DNA of 6,335 bases from Desulfovibrionales bacterium. GTDB lineage: Bacteria > Desulfobacterota > Desulfovibrionia > Desulfovibrionales > Desulfomicrobiaceae. The DNA lies in contig JAAYGZ010000088.1 of the NCBI GenBank assembly GCA_012727515.1, positions 1 through 6,335 of the forward strand, read 5' to 3'. Below, piece after piece: positions 1-6,335 of the stretch. A model generated the notes under the pieces. It was not told the DNA's origin. It saw only the letters and a list, made by a program, of their open reading frames with translations, and ran no database searches. Made by a program: the position numbers and the translations under genes. Positions within the stretch are counted from its first letter, which is position 1. Every line of letters starts with the position of its first letter.

Positions 1-1184
1 ACCCGAATCCGCCATAAGGCCTGATGAAGTTGCGCGTTACTAATGCCATTGGTCAGGGCTGTATAGGCTTCCAGAAATGCAGCCAGATGATCGCAAATTT
101 TAAGCATATGTCCGTCTTTAGGACAAAATTGATCTGCATTATACTGCCCTTGTAACTGTTCCCAACTGACAATACGCGCCTGATTTCCATCCAGAATCGT
201 GGACTCAAATTCTGAACCAACCTCTGTGCCCAGAAAATATCCCAGTCTGCTCACTAAATCTGCATACACTGCCCGGTCCAGAATGGAGAACAAACGCCGT
301 TCTAATTCCTTTGCTTCGTATTCACGAATCAGATCCCCAATGCCCTGAACAGAACTTTTGACCGGAGAAATAATGTCGCGGGTCAAAAGTTCCGGAATAT
401 CATGAAACAGTCCGGTATAAAAATTGTTCTGTCGCCGCACCGGGCACGCGCCCACTGCAATACTGAAAAAATATCCCAGGCAGGCCACAATAAACATGTG
501 CCCCAAAACTGATGTTTCTGGAATACGCGGCGTCTGGGACCAGCGTTTTTGAAAGCGCAACTGCCCACACATAAAGGCAAATTTTCCTAGCCGGGTTCCC
601 GGCCCTTCCAGAAGTTGACGGACTCCGGCCAAATCCAGATATGCTTCCAGGCCCTGTCGAAATGTAACCTCAATATCGGCCATTTCTTCATCCCAGGAAT
701 TCATATCGCGGATAAGATGAAATTCCCATCTGCTGGCAAAAAGATGGGCTGCGTTTAGAATGCGCGTAGCCTGGCTCTCAACTCCTCTGACCTGACGGTC
801 GCAATGCATACGCATTCCTTCCCAGAATTCCCGACCCAGGGGCTGCACGCGCGGTTGCAACTGTTCTAAAACCCAGGCCGTAAGTTTTTGATAATGCGCG
901 GGATTGGCTTTAATCTGATAAAAAATTGGCGGCTTAATATCAGTAATAATAAGGCGATATAAATAATCGTAAATTCCGCCGCGCACGATTTCTTCACCCA
1001 GATCTGCTTTGGCCTGGGCCGAAAGATCACGGGAATTAAGCTCAAACAGCAGCCAGGCCGCAATCATTTTATGAGCCTGCTTATCCACTTCCACAAGTTC
1101 CATGGGTCGCATCTTGTCATTCCAGCGCTTCATAAAACTGCCTGAAAACACAAGCTGTAACAAACCTTTGCGAATACTGGCCAT
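1..1184 (-). CDS. Tandem YfbR-like HD-domain phosphohydrolase (3' end cut by window edge)
   Basis: An open frame of 394 codons runs from ATG at 1184-1182 to the window edge without a stop. The second half (about residues 200-394) reads as an HD_3/YfbR-type metal-dependent nucleotidase: R214-W215, H229, H261-D262, E265, D270 and D365 fall where E. coli YfbR has R18-W19, H33, H68-D69, E72, D77 and D137. YfbR dephosphorylates deoxynucleoside 5'-monophosphates, so a cytosolic nucleotide phosphohydrolase role is likely; the true substrate is unknown. The first half repeats the same layout (a KRW at 19-21 matching 213-215, H38, a block at 70-87 aligning without gaps to 258-275), but the HD pair is D73-Y74, the Glu is R77 and the last Asp is Ala146, so it is probably non-catalytic. 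The start is supported by GGAGG at 1192-1188, although the 3-base spacing is tight, and because residues 7-21 align with 200-215. The gene is divergent from rplM. Confidence 0.85.
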   Translation of the reverse strand, partial: MASIRKGLLQLVFSGSFMKRWNDKMRPMELVEVDKQAHKMIAAWLLFELNSRDLSAQAKADLGEEIVRGGIYDYLYRLIITDIKPPIFYQIKANPAHYQKLTAWVLEQLQPRVQPLGREFWEGMRMHCDRQVRGVESQATRILNAAHLFASRWEFHLIRDMNSWDEEMADIEVTFRQGLEAYLDLAGVRQLLEGPGTRLGKFAFMCGQLRFQKRWSQTPRIPETSVLGHMFIVACLGYFFSIAVGACPVRRQNNFYTGLFHDIPELLTRDIISPVKSSVQGIGDLIREYEAKELERRLFSILDRAVYADLVSRLGYFLGTEVGSEFESTILDGNQARIVSWEQLQGQYNADQFCPKDGHMLKICDHLAAFLEAYTALTNGISNAQLHQALWRIR

Positions 1185-1428
1185 GCGCCTCCCTGTTTCA
1201 ATGTATCTGGCGCAGATAGTTCTTAAGTTTTTTAGCAAAACCGGCAGAAAAGACTTTACAAGCAGGGCAAGGCTGGGTAGCAGGTCTGTTCCTTATCCCA
1301 CATGTATTGTTTCGTTACGTTGTAGCGGTTACGGTGGTAAAACACAAGCAACACTGTATCTTACCACGAATCTTCACGTTGAAAGCACCCGCGACGACTC
1401 GGGTTTTATGAGGCAGGAGCCACAGAAC
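1185..1428 (+). promoter_or_regulatory. Divergent intergenic region with rplM leader
   Basis: This stretch of 244 bases separates the HD gene from rplM and must hold both promoters unless rplM is read from elsewhere. No strong sigma-70 promoter stands out. The best weak plus-strand pair is TTGTTT at 1307-1312 with TACGGT at 1330-1335 (17-base spacing, 3/6 match in the -10). Two possible RNA hairpins lie downstream of it: GTGGTAA 1334-1340 with TTACCAC 1361-1367 (20-base loop), and ACCCG 1387-1391 with CGGGT 1400-1404 followed by a T4 run. In E. coli, L13 is reported to repress its own operon through the mRNA leader, so a regulatory leader is plausible here. The rplM frame is open back to 1102, but most of that extension covers this region and the antisense of the HD gene, so I do not treat it as coding. 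Confidence 0.45.
1415..1419 (+). promoter_or_regulatory. Ribosome binding site of rplM
   Basis: AGGAG lies 9 bases before the ATG at 1429. This fixes the start at the canonical L13 N-terminus rather than at the in-frame ATG at 1408 or the far-upstream in-frame ATG at 1102. Confidence 0.8.
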
Positions 1429-1857
1429 ATGAAAACGTATAGTCCCAAAGCAAGCGAATTAACCCACAAATGGTATCTCATTGACGCCAAAGACAAGGTG
1501 CTCGGTCGGCTTGCCACGGAAATTGCTTCCCGTCTTCGGGGAAAACACAAGGCTGAGTTTGCCCCGCACATGGATAATGGCGACTTCATCATCGTCATCA
1601 ATGCCGATAAAATTAAAGTAACCGGCCAGAAGATGACGCAGAAACGCTATTACCGCCATACTGGCTATCCAAGCGGCTTGAAAGAAACAACACTGAGCGA
1701 CATGCTCAAGACCAAACCCGAATCAGTCATCACCAAGGCTGTTCGCGGTATGCTGCCCAAAAGTGCCCTTGGATTTCAGATGATCAAAAAACTCAAAGTA
1801 TATACCGGAACAGAACACCCGCACCAGGCTCAGCAACCTGAAGTGTTGGACATCTAA
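1429..1857 (+). CDS. rplM: 50S ribosomal protein L13
   Basis: The 142-residue product has the usual bacterial L13 length and starts with the typical MKTYSPK. It is a primary 23S rRNA-binding protein that acts early in large-subunit assembly. Recognisable landmarks are WYLIDA at 15-20, [16 protein letters not shown] at 26-41, the block at 71-84 with [10 protein letters not shown], and the L13 signature [12 protein letters not shown] at 104-115, followed by the HPHQAQQP stretch near the C-terminus. The start is chosen from the AGGAG site and family length. It is the first gene of the classic rplM-rpsI pair, with rpsI beginning 66 bases after its stop. Expression is expected to be high and growth-rate linked, possibly with feedback by L13 as reported in E. 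coli. Nothing is abnormal in the sequence. Confidence 0.98.
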   Translation: MKTYSPKASELTHKWYLIDAKDKVLGRLATEIASRLRGKHKAEFAPHMDNGDFIIVINADKIKVTGQKMTQKRYYRHTGYPSGLKETTLSDMLKTKPESVITKAVRGMLPKSALGFQMIKKLKVYTGTEHPHQAQQPEVLDI

Positions 1858-1884
1858 CGCAGCATGGTATTGCTACCTTCTGCG
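1858..1884 (+). other. Stem-loop in the rplM-rpsI spacer
   Basis: Immediately after the rplM stop codon, CGCAG 1858-1862 can pair with CTGCG 1880-1884, and inside it GGTA 1866-1869 with TACC 1874-1877 around a TTGC loop. The two helices are split by a 3x2 internal loop. No T-run follows, so it is not an intrinsic terminator. It could protect or direct processing of the dicistronic mRNA, or be incidental. Folding was done by eye. Confidence 0.45.
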
Positions 1885-1913
1885 CTACAAGACGTGAGTG
1901 TATAATCAGGGAT

Positions 1914-1917
1914 GGAG
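1914..1917 (+). promoter_or_regulatory. Ribosome binding site of rpsI
   Basis: GGAG lies 6 bases before the ATG at 1924. Two other in-frame ATGs, at 1912 and 1918, overlap or abut this site and lack a properly spaced one of their own. The 1924 start also gives the standard S9 N-terminus and length. Confidence 0.75.
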
Positions 1918-1923
1918 ATGAGT

Positions 1924-2316
1924 ATGAGTCAAGATTTTTATTATGGTACCGGCAAAAGAAAAACATCTGTTTCCCGGACCAGGTTGTATAAAGGAACAGG
2001 CGGCATCACTGTTAATGGTCGCGAGCTGACAGATTATTTTCCCCGCGCCACACTGCAGATGATTATTTGTCAGCCCCTTAAGCTGACCAAAACCCTGGAC
2101 AAGTTCAATATTGCCTGCCGGGTCACTGGCGGTGGCCTTTCCGGACAGGCCCAGGCTATCCGTCATGGCATTAGCCGCGCTCTGCTGGAATTTGATCCGG
2201 AAATGCGTGGCGTGCTCAAACGCGCTGGTTTCCTGACCCGTGATTCACGAATCAAAGAACGAAAGAAATACGGCCAGCGTGCGGCCCGTGCCAGCTACCA
2301 GTATTCCAAGCGTTAA
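1924..2316 (+). CDS. rpsI: 30S ribosomal protein S9
   Basis: The product is 130 residues, the standard bacterial S9 length, counted from the ATG preceded by GGAG. S9 sits in the head of the small subunit, and its C-terminal tail reaches the P-site tRNA. That tail is present and ends in the invariant SKR (128-130). Family landmarks are YGTGKRKTS at 7-15, the YFPR at 38-41, [21 protein letters not shown] at 69-89, and [21 protein letters not shown] at 102-122. One mild oddity is Cys49 in IICQPL, where homologues I know usually carry Arg (VRQPL), plus a second Cys at 65. The gene follows rplM as the second cistron and is followed by a strong terminator, so the operon very probably ends here. Confidence 0.98.
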   Translation: MSQDFYYGTGKRKTSVSRTRLYKGTGGITVNGRELTDYFPRATLQMIICQPLKLTKTLDKFNIACRVTGGGLSGQAQAIRHGISRALLEFDPEMRGVLKRAGFLTRDSRIKERKKYGQRAARASYQYSKR

Positions 2317-2320
2317 TCCT

Positions 2321-2337
2321 TATGCGCCAGGCGCATA
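2321..2337 (+). other. Small perfect hairpin upstream of the rpsI terminator
   Basis: TATGCGC 2321-2327 pairs exactly with GCGCATA 2331-2337 around a 3-base CAG loop. It begins 4 bases after the rpsI stop and ends 3 bases before the terminator palindrome. It lacks its own T-run. It may stabilise the 3' end or assist termination. Confidence 0.5.
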
Positions 2338-2340
2338 TAC

Positions 2341-2371
2341 AAGGCAGAGCTGTACAGCTCTGCCTTTTTTT
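2341..2371 (+). terminator. Intrinsic terminator of the rplM-rpsI operon
   Basis: A perfect 26-base palindrome spans 2341-2366 (GC-rich core GGCAGAGC / GCTCTGCC), and its right arm runs into a run of seven T at 2365-2371. This is the textbook stem plus U-tract, placed 24 bases after the rpsI stop. The opposite strand has only a short A2/T2 flank, so the element should act mainly on plus-strand transcription. Confidence 0.92.
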
Positions 2372-2383
2372 GTGCGTACTTGC

Positions 2384-2388
2384 AGGAG
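2384..2388 (+). promoter_or_regulatory. Ribosome binding site of the radical SAM gene
   Basis: AGGAG is spaced 6 bases from the ATG at 2395. This favours that start over the in-frame TTG at 2380, which lies in front of the site and would add only five residues. Confidence 0.75.
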
Positions 2389-2394
2389 ATTTTT

Positions 2395-3675
2395 ATGGCT
2401 GTAAAAAAAATCCAACCTGTCATGGTCTTTGCAGATCAGGAGGGCCAGATCTACGACCATCCTGATCTGCTCATGTTGGTTCGCCGTGGTCAGGAACTGA
2501 CCTTGCCTCGTCCAGAGGAACTTGTCCCCTTGCCAGAAGGAAGCGATCTGTACCTCTTGCCTAAGCGCCACGCTCTGGGTCTGAACTCTGTTTCAGGCCA
2601 GGTCGAAGCCATAGAAGAATGCGCAGTAGCTGCCTTTGTCTGTCCGTCCTATACCTTGTCAGGCACAGCAGCATATCTGGCCTCTGACCAGGCTCCACAT
2701 CTGCCCTTGTTTGCCTATGGTGCCGTGGGCTTTGCCCAGGACCGATTCTGGGTCACTGCCACCCAGGTGGACAAGGACCGACGCCAGGTCTTTAACCAGA
2801 TTGCTCCAGAACGCATTAGCAAAGGTGCCCAGGATTTACTGCGCCGCTACCCGCACAACCGCCTGATTCAGCATCTTTCTGGCTGCGCCCTCACTTTTTG
2901 TTGTCCAGCCGCAAAAAACCTGGCTCTGGGCCGTTATGAAGCACCGCTGCCCACAGCCCAGACCTGTAATGCCCGCTGTTTTGGCTGTATTTCACATCAG
3001 CCCAGTGAGTCTGGATTTCCGTCTCCGCAAAATCGCATTGGATTCCGACCCACGGTGCATGAACTTGTTGAGATCATGCTGCTGCATTCCAGGCGAGCCA
3101 AAAACCCGGTTCTGTCCTTTGGCCAGGGCTGTGAAGGTGAGCCCCTGACTGAAGCAGCCCTGATCACAGAAGCCATTGCCCATTTTCGCGTCCAGGGTGG
3201 TCAGGCCACAGTTAATATCAATACCAATGCCAGCCTGCCCCAGACCATTCCTGCCTTGGCCCAGGCAGGCCTTAGCTCTATCCGCATCAGCCTAAACAGC
3301 GCCCGCCCAACCGTGTACGAAGCCTACTATCATCCTCAGGGCTATGGATTTGATGCAGTGCGGACCACCATGGTTGCAGCCAAAGAGCACGGGCTTTTTG
3401 TCTCGTTAAATTACCTGTTTTTTCCAGGCATAAATGATACAGAAGATGAACTGGAAGCTCTGACCGAGCTTGTTGCTTCCACCCGCATTGACTTTGTCCA
3501 GATGCGCAATCTGAGCCTGGATCCGGTCCTGTACGTGCAGCATCTTGGCCTGCCCCATGAACCGTCCATGGGCCTGAGTAATTTTATGAAGCGCCTTAAA
3601 AAAGCCTGTCCGTGGATTCACTATGGCTATTTTAATCCAGTCCTGGTGGAGGGCAAACCACTGCTGTGGGGCTAA
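2395..3675 (+). CDS. Radical SAM protein of unknown function
   Basis: The 426-residue product has a radical SAM core from about residue 185. The cluster motif is CX3CX2C with C191, C195 and C198, binding the [4Fe-4S] that cleaves S-adenosylmethionine. Further core landmarks are FGQGCEGEP at 242-250 (the GGE-like SAM amino-group site), VNINTNAS at 273-280, IRISLNSA at 296-303, and SLNYLFFPGINDTEDE near 337-352. The first 160 residues form a separate N-terminal region I cannot assign. C164, C169 and C170 sit just before the core and could ligate a second metal site. There is no signal peptide or membrane segment, so it should be cytosolic. I do not recognise the substrate; no SPASM or TRAM domain is evident at the C-terminus. 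It lies 23 bases past the terminator of rplM-rpsI, which hints at, but does not show, a link with translation. Confidence 0.9.
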   Translation: MAVKKIQPVMVFADQEGQIYDHPDLLMLVRRGQELTLPRPEELVPLPEGSDLYLLPKRHALGLNSVSGQVEAIEECAVAAFVCPSYTLSGTAAYLASDQAPHLPLFAYGAVGFAQDRFWVTATQVDKDRRQVFNQIAPERISKGAQDLLRRYPHNRLIQHLSGCALTFCCPAAKNLALGRYEAPLPTAQTCNARCFGCISHQPSESGFPSPQNRIGFRPTVHELVEIMLLHSRRAKNPVLSFGQGCEGEPLTEAALITEAIAHFRVQGGQATVNINTNASLPQTIPALAQAGLSSIRISLNSARPTVYEAYYHPQGYGFDAVRTTMVAAKEHGLFVSLNYLFFPGINDTEDELEALTELVASTRIDFVQMRNLSLDPVLYVQHLGLPHEPSMGLSNFMKRLKKACPWIHYGYFNPVLVEGKPLLWG

Positions 3676-3703
3676 GGGGATAAAGACTGACGATACATTA
3701 CCC

Positions 3704-3762
3704 CCCGCGCAGCCAGGCCTGTACCTGTCAGGAAGTAACGAAGGCAGTTTAATCAGCGCGGG
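3704..3762. repeat. Inverted repeat in the convergent intergenic gap
   Basis: CCCGCGC 3704-3710 and GCGCGGG 3756-3762 are exact inverted copies 45 bases apart, in the 98-base gap between two converging genes. There is no T-run on either side in either direction, so a standard intrinsic terminator is not evident here. The repeat could be a factor-assisted end or chance. Confidence 0.3.
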
Positions 3763-3773
3763 CAGCCTGTGGC

Positions 3774-5474
3774 CTAGCCAGCGCCCGGATAGCGTTCGGC
3801 AAACTTTTTTTCCGCCTCAGCCGTGCCAATCAGAATCAATTCATCCTCAGTGCTGACAACTGTGTCTGGGTCTGGGTTAATGAGCATTGTTTCACTGCGC
3901 TTTATGGCAACAATACTGCATCCCGTGGCGCTGCGGATATCCTGATCACGCAGTGCCTTGCCGACAATGGCTTTGGCTGGTTGCGCCCGGAAGATATTCA
4001 AGCCCTCGGAAAGCATGAGTATTTTTTCAGGTTTAAGCAGATTGAGAATAGTGGTGGCGCACAGCGAAGCAAAGGACATCACCAGATTTGCCCCGGCACG
4101 GTGCATGGTGTTGATATTGCGGTCCAGGCTGGCCCGGCTGATGATCTGGGCATCAGGGCGCAACCGGCGACAATAAATGATCAGAAAAATATTCAAGTCA
4201 TCGTCATGGGTGGTGATCAGAATAGATGGAGTATGCTGAATTCCGGCCTGGTATAAAATATCCAGGTCAGATGCGCTGCCCGTAATAATACGTTCATCTG
4301 GTATTTTGCGCGGCTTTTTCTCCACAACCCGGTAATCAATGTCACGCTGCTCCAGGCTTCGCGCCACGGCCATCCCCACCCTGCCCCCGCCCAGAACCAG
4401 CACGTGACCACGGCGTTCACGGCTCTGTTTCACAGGCCCCATGAGTTTGTCATAGAGTTCCAGCTGCTCTTCTGAACCAGCCAACACCAGCACAGTGGAG
4501 GCGCTGACAGTACTATGCGGATCAGGCAAACGAAAGCGCCCCTGCTCCCAAATACCCACCACATTCACACCCGTGAGTTCGCGCAAGCGGCTCTGGGCCA
4601 GGGATTGCCCTTGCAGGGGCGAGCGCATGGCCGGGGCTTCAGCAATACGCAATTGGTCAAAATTGCCGATCACATTGGCTTTCATGCTCAAACCCAGAAT
4701 GCGACGCGCCAGCACTTGTCCAAGCATGGCCGTAAACTGGAACAGATGCGTACTTCCAGCCAGATATAAAATATCAATAGAATCTTCATGGTCAGCATTG
4801 GTAACAATGGACACCGAGTCTGAAACTTCACGAATGGTAAAAATAATGTTTGTGCTGGTCACATCCTCGTTCATGACCACAACCATGGCCGCATACTGAA
4901 CGCGCATGGCCACATAGGTTGCGGGATCATCTAATTCGCCAACCACGACATTGAAACCAGATTCATACAGATTAAGGGCCTGTTGCAAATCAGCAATTAA
5001 CAGCGCGTACGGTATGGCGTATTGCTTGAATTTTTCAATCAGGCTGCGGGTTACATCGTCAAAATGCGTTAAAATAACATGACCGGACACAGACTCAGGC
5101 ACTGCTCGTGGAGCACGCGCCTTGTGCTGGGCCTCAAGCCAGGGCGCATAAAAAAACTGAATAAAGGTAAACGGCAGGACAATGAGCAGAAAAACCACGC
5201 CACTGAGCAAGACAATGATGGAAAAAATCCGCCCAGGATCACTTTCAAAGGTAATGTCTCCAAAACCCAGAGTACTCATCACGGTCAGGGTCCAGTACAG
5301 ACCAGTTACCCAGGAATACGCACGGCCTTCATAGGCCATGAGCACATGGAAACCAATGGTGTAAACTATAAAAAAACTCAACAGAATAAGTCCAAAGCGT
5401 GTCATGAGCCGGATGTTACTTTTCTGTTGAGCCTGATGGACCAGGGTGGTCATCTGTGAAATGAGAAATTTCAT
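3774..5474 (-). CDS. Two-TM potassium channel with tandem RCK domains (GsuK-like architecture)
   Basis: The 566-residue product is an inner-membrane ion channel subunit. TM1 lies near 27-47, a pore helix near 53-67, the selectivity filter TLGFGD at 68-73, and TM2 near 82-108. Two cytosolic RCK units follow. RCK1 spans about 130-260 with a TrkA-C lobe near 272-346; its nucleotide loop has degenerated (THFDDVT replaces GxGxxG). RCK2 spans about 355-480 with an intact G362-x-G364-xx-G367 loop and an acidic E385 at the end of the next strand, then a TrkA-C lobe near 490-560. By family knowledge four subunits would form one pore above a ring of eight RCK domains gated by nucleotides or ions, as in GsuK of Geobacter. 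The filter GFGD, not GYGD, is a tolerated K+ variant. The start at 5474 has only a weak AGAAG-type site; ATG at 5453 is an alternative. It converges on the radical SAM gene. Confidence 0.92.
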   Translation of the reverse strand: MKFLISQMTTLVHQAQQKSNIRLMTRFGLILLSFFIVYTIGFHVLMAYEGRAYSWVTGLYWTLTVMSTLGFGDITFESDPGRIFSIIVLLSGVVFLLIVLPFTFIQFFYAPWLEAQHKARAPRAVPESVSGHVILTHFDDVTRSLIEKFKQYAIPYALLIADLQQALNLYESGFNVVVGELDDPATYVAMRVQYAAMVVVMNEDVTSTNIIFTIREVSDSVSIVTNADHEDSIDILYLAGSTHLFQFTAMLGQVLARRILGLSMKANVIGNFDQLRIAEAPAMRSPLQGQSLAQSRLRELTGVNVVGIWEQGRFRLPDPHSTVSASTVLVLAGSEEQLELYDKLMGPVKQSRERRGHVLVLGGGRVGMAVARSLEQRDIDYRVVEKKPRKIPDERIITGSASDLDILYQAGIQHTPSILITTHDDDLNIFLIIYCRRLRPDAQIISRASLDRNINTMHRAGANLVMSFASLCATTILNLLKPEKILMLSEGLNIFRAQPAKAIVGKALRDQDIRSATGCSIVAIKRSETMLINPDPDTVVSTEDELILIGTAEAEKKFAERYPGAG

Positions 5475-5606
5475 ACGTTCTTCTCGTTGTGTTGGAGTCT
5501 GGATCTGCCTAGCCCAGAAGGAACAGGCAAATCAAGCGCTTTACCCTTGTTCTGACTTGCGGATACGCACCTTGTGCCCACGACAGACAAGGCATACGTT
5601 TGCTTC
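5475..5606. promoter_or_regulatory. Divergent intergenic region between channel and RluA-associated gene
   Basis: These 132 bases separate two divergent starts and presumably hold both promoters, but only weak candidates are visible. On the minus strand TTGATT (5535-5530) is followed after 18 bases by TAGGCA. On the plus strand TTTACC (5540-5545) is followed after 16 bases by GATACG. Small inverted elements are present: GCAC-CTT-GTGC at 5567-5577, CCTTGT 5570-5575 with ACAAGG 5587-5592, and a near-palindrome around ACGT at 5592-5603. Any of these could be an operator, or none. Confidence 0.3.
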
Positions 5607-6335
5607 ATGCTCAGCACACATATAGATTGCGCAGGATTTTGTCATGCCTGCGGTCAGGAACACCGCTTGCCAGCTGCTCCGGCCCTGGATGCAGCCAGTG
5701 CCCTGCTGACCAAACTGGAACAGCATGGCAGCATCGCCCCTGGATACAGCGATGATCCGCGCCTGGACCTGAGCTATCTGTTCGGCCCTGCCCGGGGCCA
5801 GATGTTTGGAGTTTTAGTTGCCCGTGATGACCGTGGACAGGAATGCGTGTGCAACGCCTTTTCTGGCCAGTACAATGGATTATGGATCATACCGGGCTGG
5901 GTGCCGCCAATTTTGAACCCGGCATTATTTGAGCAGACCATCTGTCACGATGAGCCACGCATCAAGGCCCTGACCCGCACGCTGGATACACTTGACCCCG
6001 CTGATCCTGCCCGGAGCATTCTTGCCCGCCAACGCAAAAAACTCTCTCAAAACCTTATGCAGCGCATTTTCGCTCTCTATCATCTGACTAATTTTCGTGG
6101 CCAGACAAAGCCCTTGTGCGAGGTATTTTCAGGCCAGGCCATGCCCACAGGAACAGGTGAATGCTGTGCGCCCAAACTGCTGCACTACGCAGCCACGCAT
6201 GGCCTGACACCAGTGGGCCTGGTTGAATTTTATGTTGGCCGGGAAAACCGCTCCGGCACACGCCAGCATGGACATCTCTATGCACCCTGTACGGAAAAAT
6301 GCGCACCGATTCTGGGATTTCTGCTCTGCGGCATG
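5607..6335 (+). CDS. N-terminal region of RluA-family-associated pseudouridine synthase-like protein (3' end cut)
   Basis: An open frame of 243 codons reaches the right edge. The segment GQMFGVLVARD (64-74), AFSGQYNG (84-91), PGWVPPIL (96-103), then TGTGECCAPKLLHYAATHGL (181-200), VEFYVG (206-211) and YAPCTEKCAPILGFLLCG (225-242) matches the long N-terminal region seen ahead of the catalytic domain in some RluA-family pseudouridine synthases. No RluA catalytic motif (the HRLD type) has been reached, so it may be a fusion or a stand-alone version. C8, C12 and C15 form a CX3CX2C near the N-terminus, followed by EHRLP, more likely a zinc site than a radical SAM site. Residues 132-160 look like a basic helix. 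The ATG at 5607 lacks a Shine-Dalgarno; the frame opens at 5556 and GTG 5574 is the other possible start. The protein is probably cytosolic and may act on RNA. Confidence 0.75.
   Translation, partial: MLSTHIDCAGFCHACGQEHRLPAAPALDAASALLTKLEQHGSIAPGYSDDPRLDLSYLFGPARGQMFGVLVARDDRGQECVCNAFSGQYNGLWIIPGWVPPILNPALFEQTICHDEPRIKALTRTLDTLDPADPARSILARQRKKLSQNLMQRIFALYHLTNFRGQTKPLCEVFSGQAMPTGTGECCAPKLLHYAATHGLTPVGLVEFYVGRENRSGTRQHGHLYAPCTEKCAPILGFLLCGM

Noticed and set aside
1102..1428. Long N-terminal extension of L13 by an upstream in-frame ATG
   Set aside because: L13 has its standard length and N-terminus from 1429 with a good AGGAG site. The extension would overlap the divergent HD gene in antisense and show no family resemblance.
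1870..1906. TATAAT at 1901-1906 as a promoter for rpsI
   Set aside because: No -35 hexamer at proper spacing (TTGCTA is 25 bases away). A start near 1913 would begin at the Shine-Dalgarno itself.
2636..3148. Alternative-frame plus-strand open frames within the radical SAM gene
   Set aside because: They overlap a protein with intact radical SAM motifs, and their translations show no recognisable domain.
3676..3773. Bidirectional intrinsic terminator between the converging genes
   Set aside because: Only a 7 bp inverted repeat with a 45-base loop is present, with no T-run on either strand.
3958..5459. Several plus-strand open frames inside the channel gene
   Set aside because: They are antisense shadows of a full-length 566-residue protein whose domains are recognisable throughout; none has a good ribosome binding site or family features.
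5564..5583. GGGCAC-like element on the minus strand as a sigma-54 promoter
   Set aside because: The distance between the GG and GC elements is shorter than the fixed sigma-54 spacing, and no TTGC follows.
5541..5726. Small minus-strand frame of 61 codons (with an internal 26-codon part rich in Cys and His) overlapping the start of the right-edge gene
   Set aside because: There is no Shine-Dalgarno at either start, it lies mostly antisense to a well-supported protein, and its cysteines can arise from the overlapping frame.

Overview
This 6.3 kb window looks like ordinary chromosomal DNA from a moderate-GC bacterium. The L13/S9 sequences, the leading-strand neighbours and the style of the radical SAM and RluA-associated proteins suggest a sulfate-reducer of the Desulfovibrionales type. 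That placement rests on remembered family resemblance, not on a search, and is only moderately certain. I see no mobile element, CRISPR array, tRNA, rRNA or phage gene.

Layout, left to right. (1) Positions 1-1184, minus strand: the 5' 394 codons of an HD-domain phosphohydrolase that runs off the left edge. It appears to be two tandem YfbR-like domains, the first degenerate and the second with a full set of catalytic residues. (2) 1185-1428: a divergent intergenic region carrying the rplM leader, with two possible RNA hairpins. (3) 1429-2316, plus strand: the classic rplM-rpsI operon (ribosomal proteins L13 and S9), with a stem-loop between the genes and a strong intrinsic terminator after rpsI. 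(4) 2395-3675, plus strand: a radical SAM protein of unknown function, starting only 23 bases after the terminator T-tract. (5) 3774-5474, minus strand: a two-TM potassium channel with two tandem RCK (TrkA-N/TrkA-C) units, similar in architecture to GsuK. It converges on the radical SAM gene. (6) 5607-6335, plus strand: the 5' part of a protein matching the long N-terminal region found in some RluA-family pseudouridine synthases. It runs off the right edge before any catalytic domain is seen.

The genes do not form one pathway. Only rplM-rpsI is a clear functional unit (translation). The radical SAM gene may depend on terminator read-through or on a promoter overlapping the terminator. The points most worth a second look are the tandem HD duplication, the uncharacterised radical SAM protein with extra cysteines before its cluster motif, and whether the right-edge protein carries a catalytic domain. 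I found no convincing evidence of a wholly new multi-gene system here.
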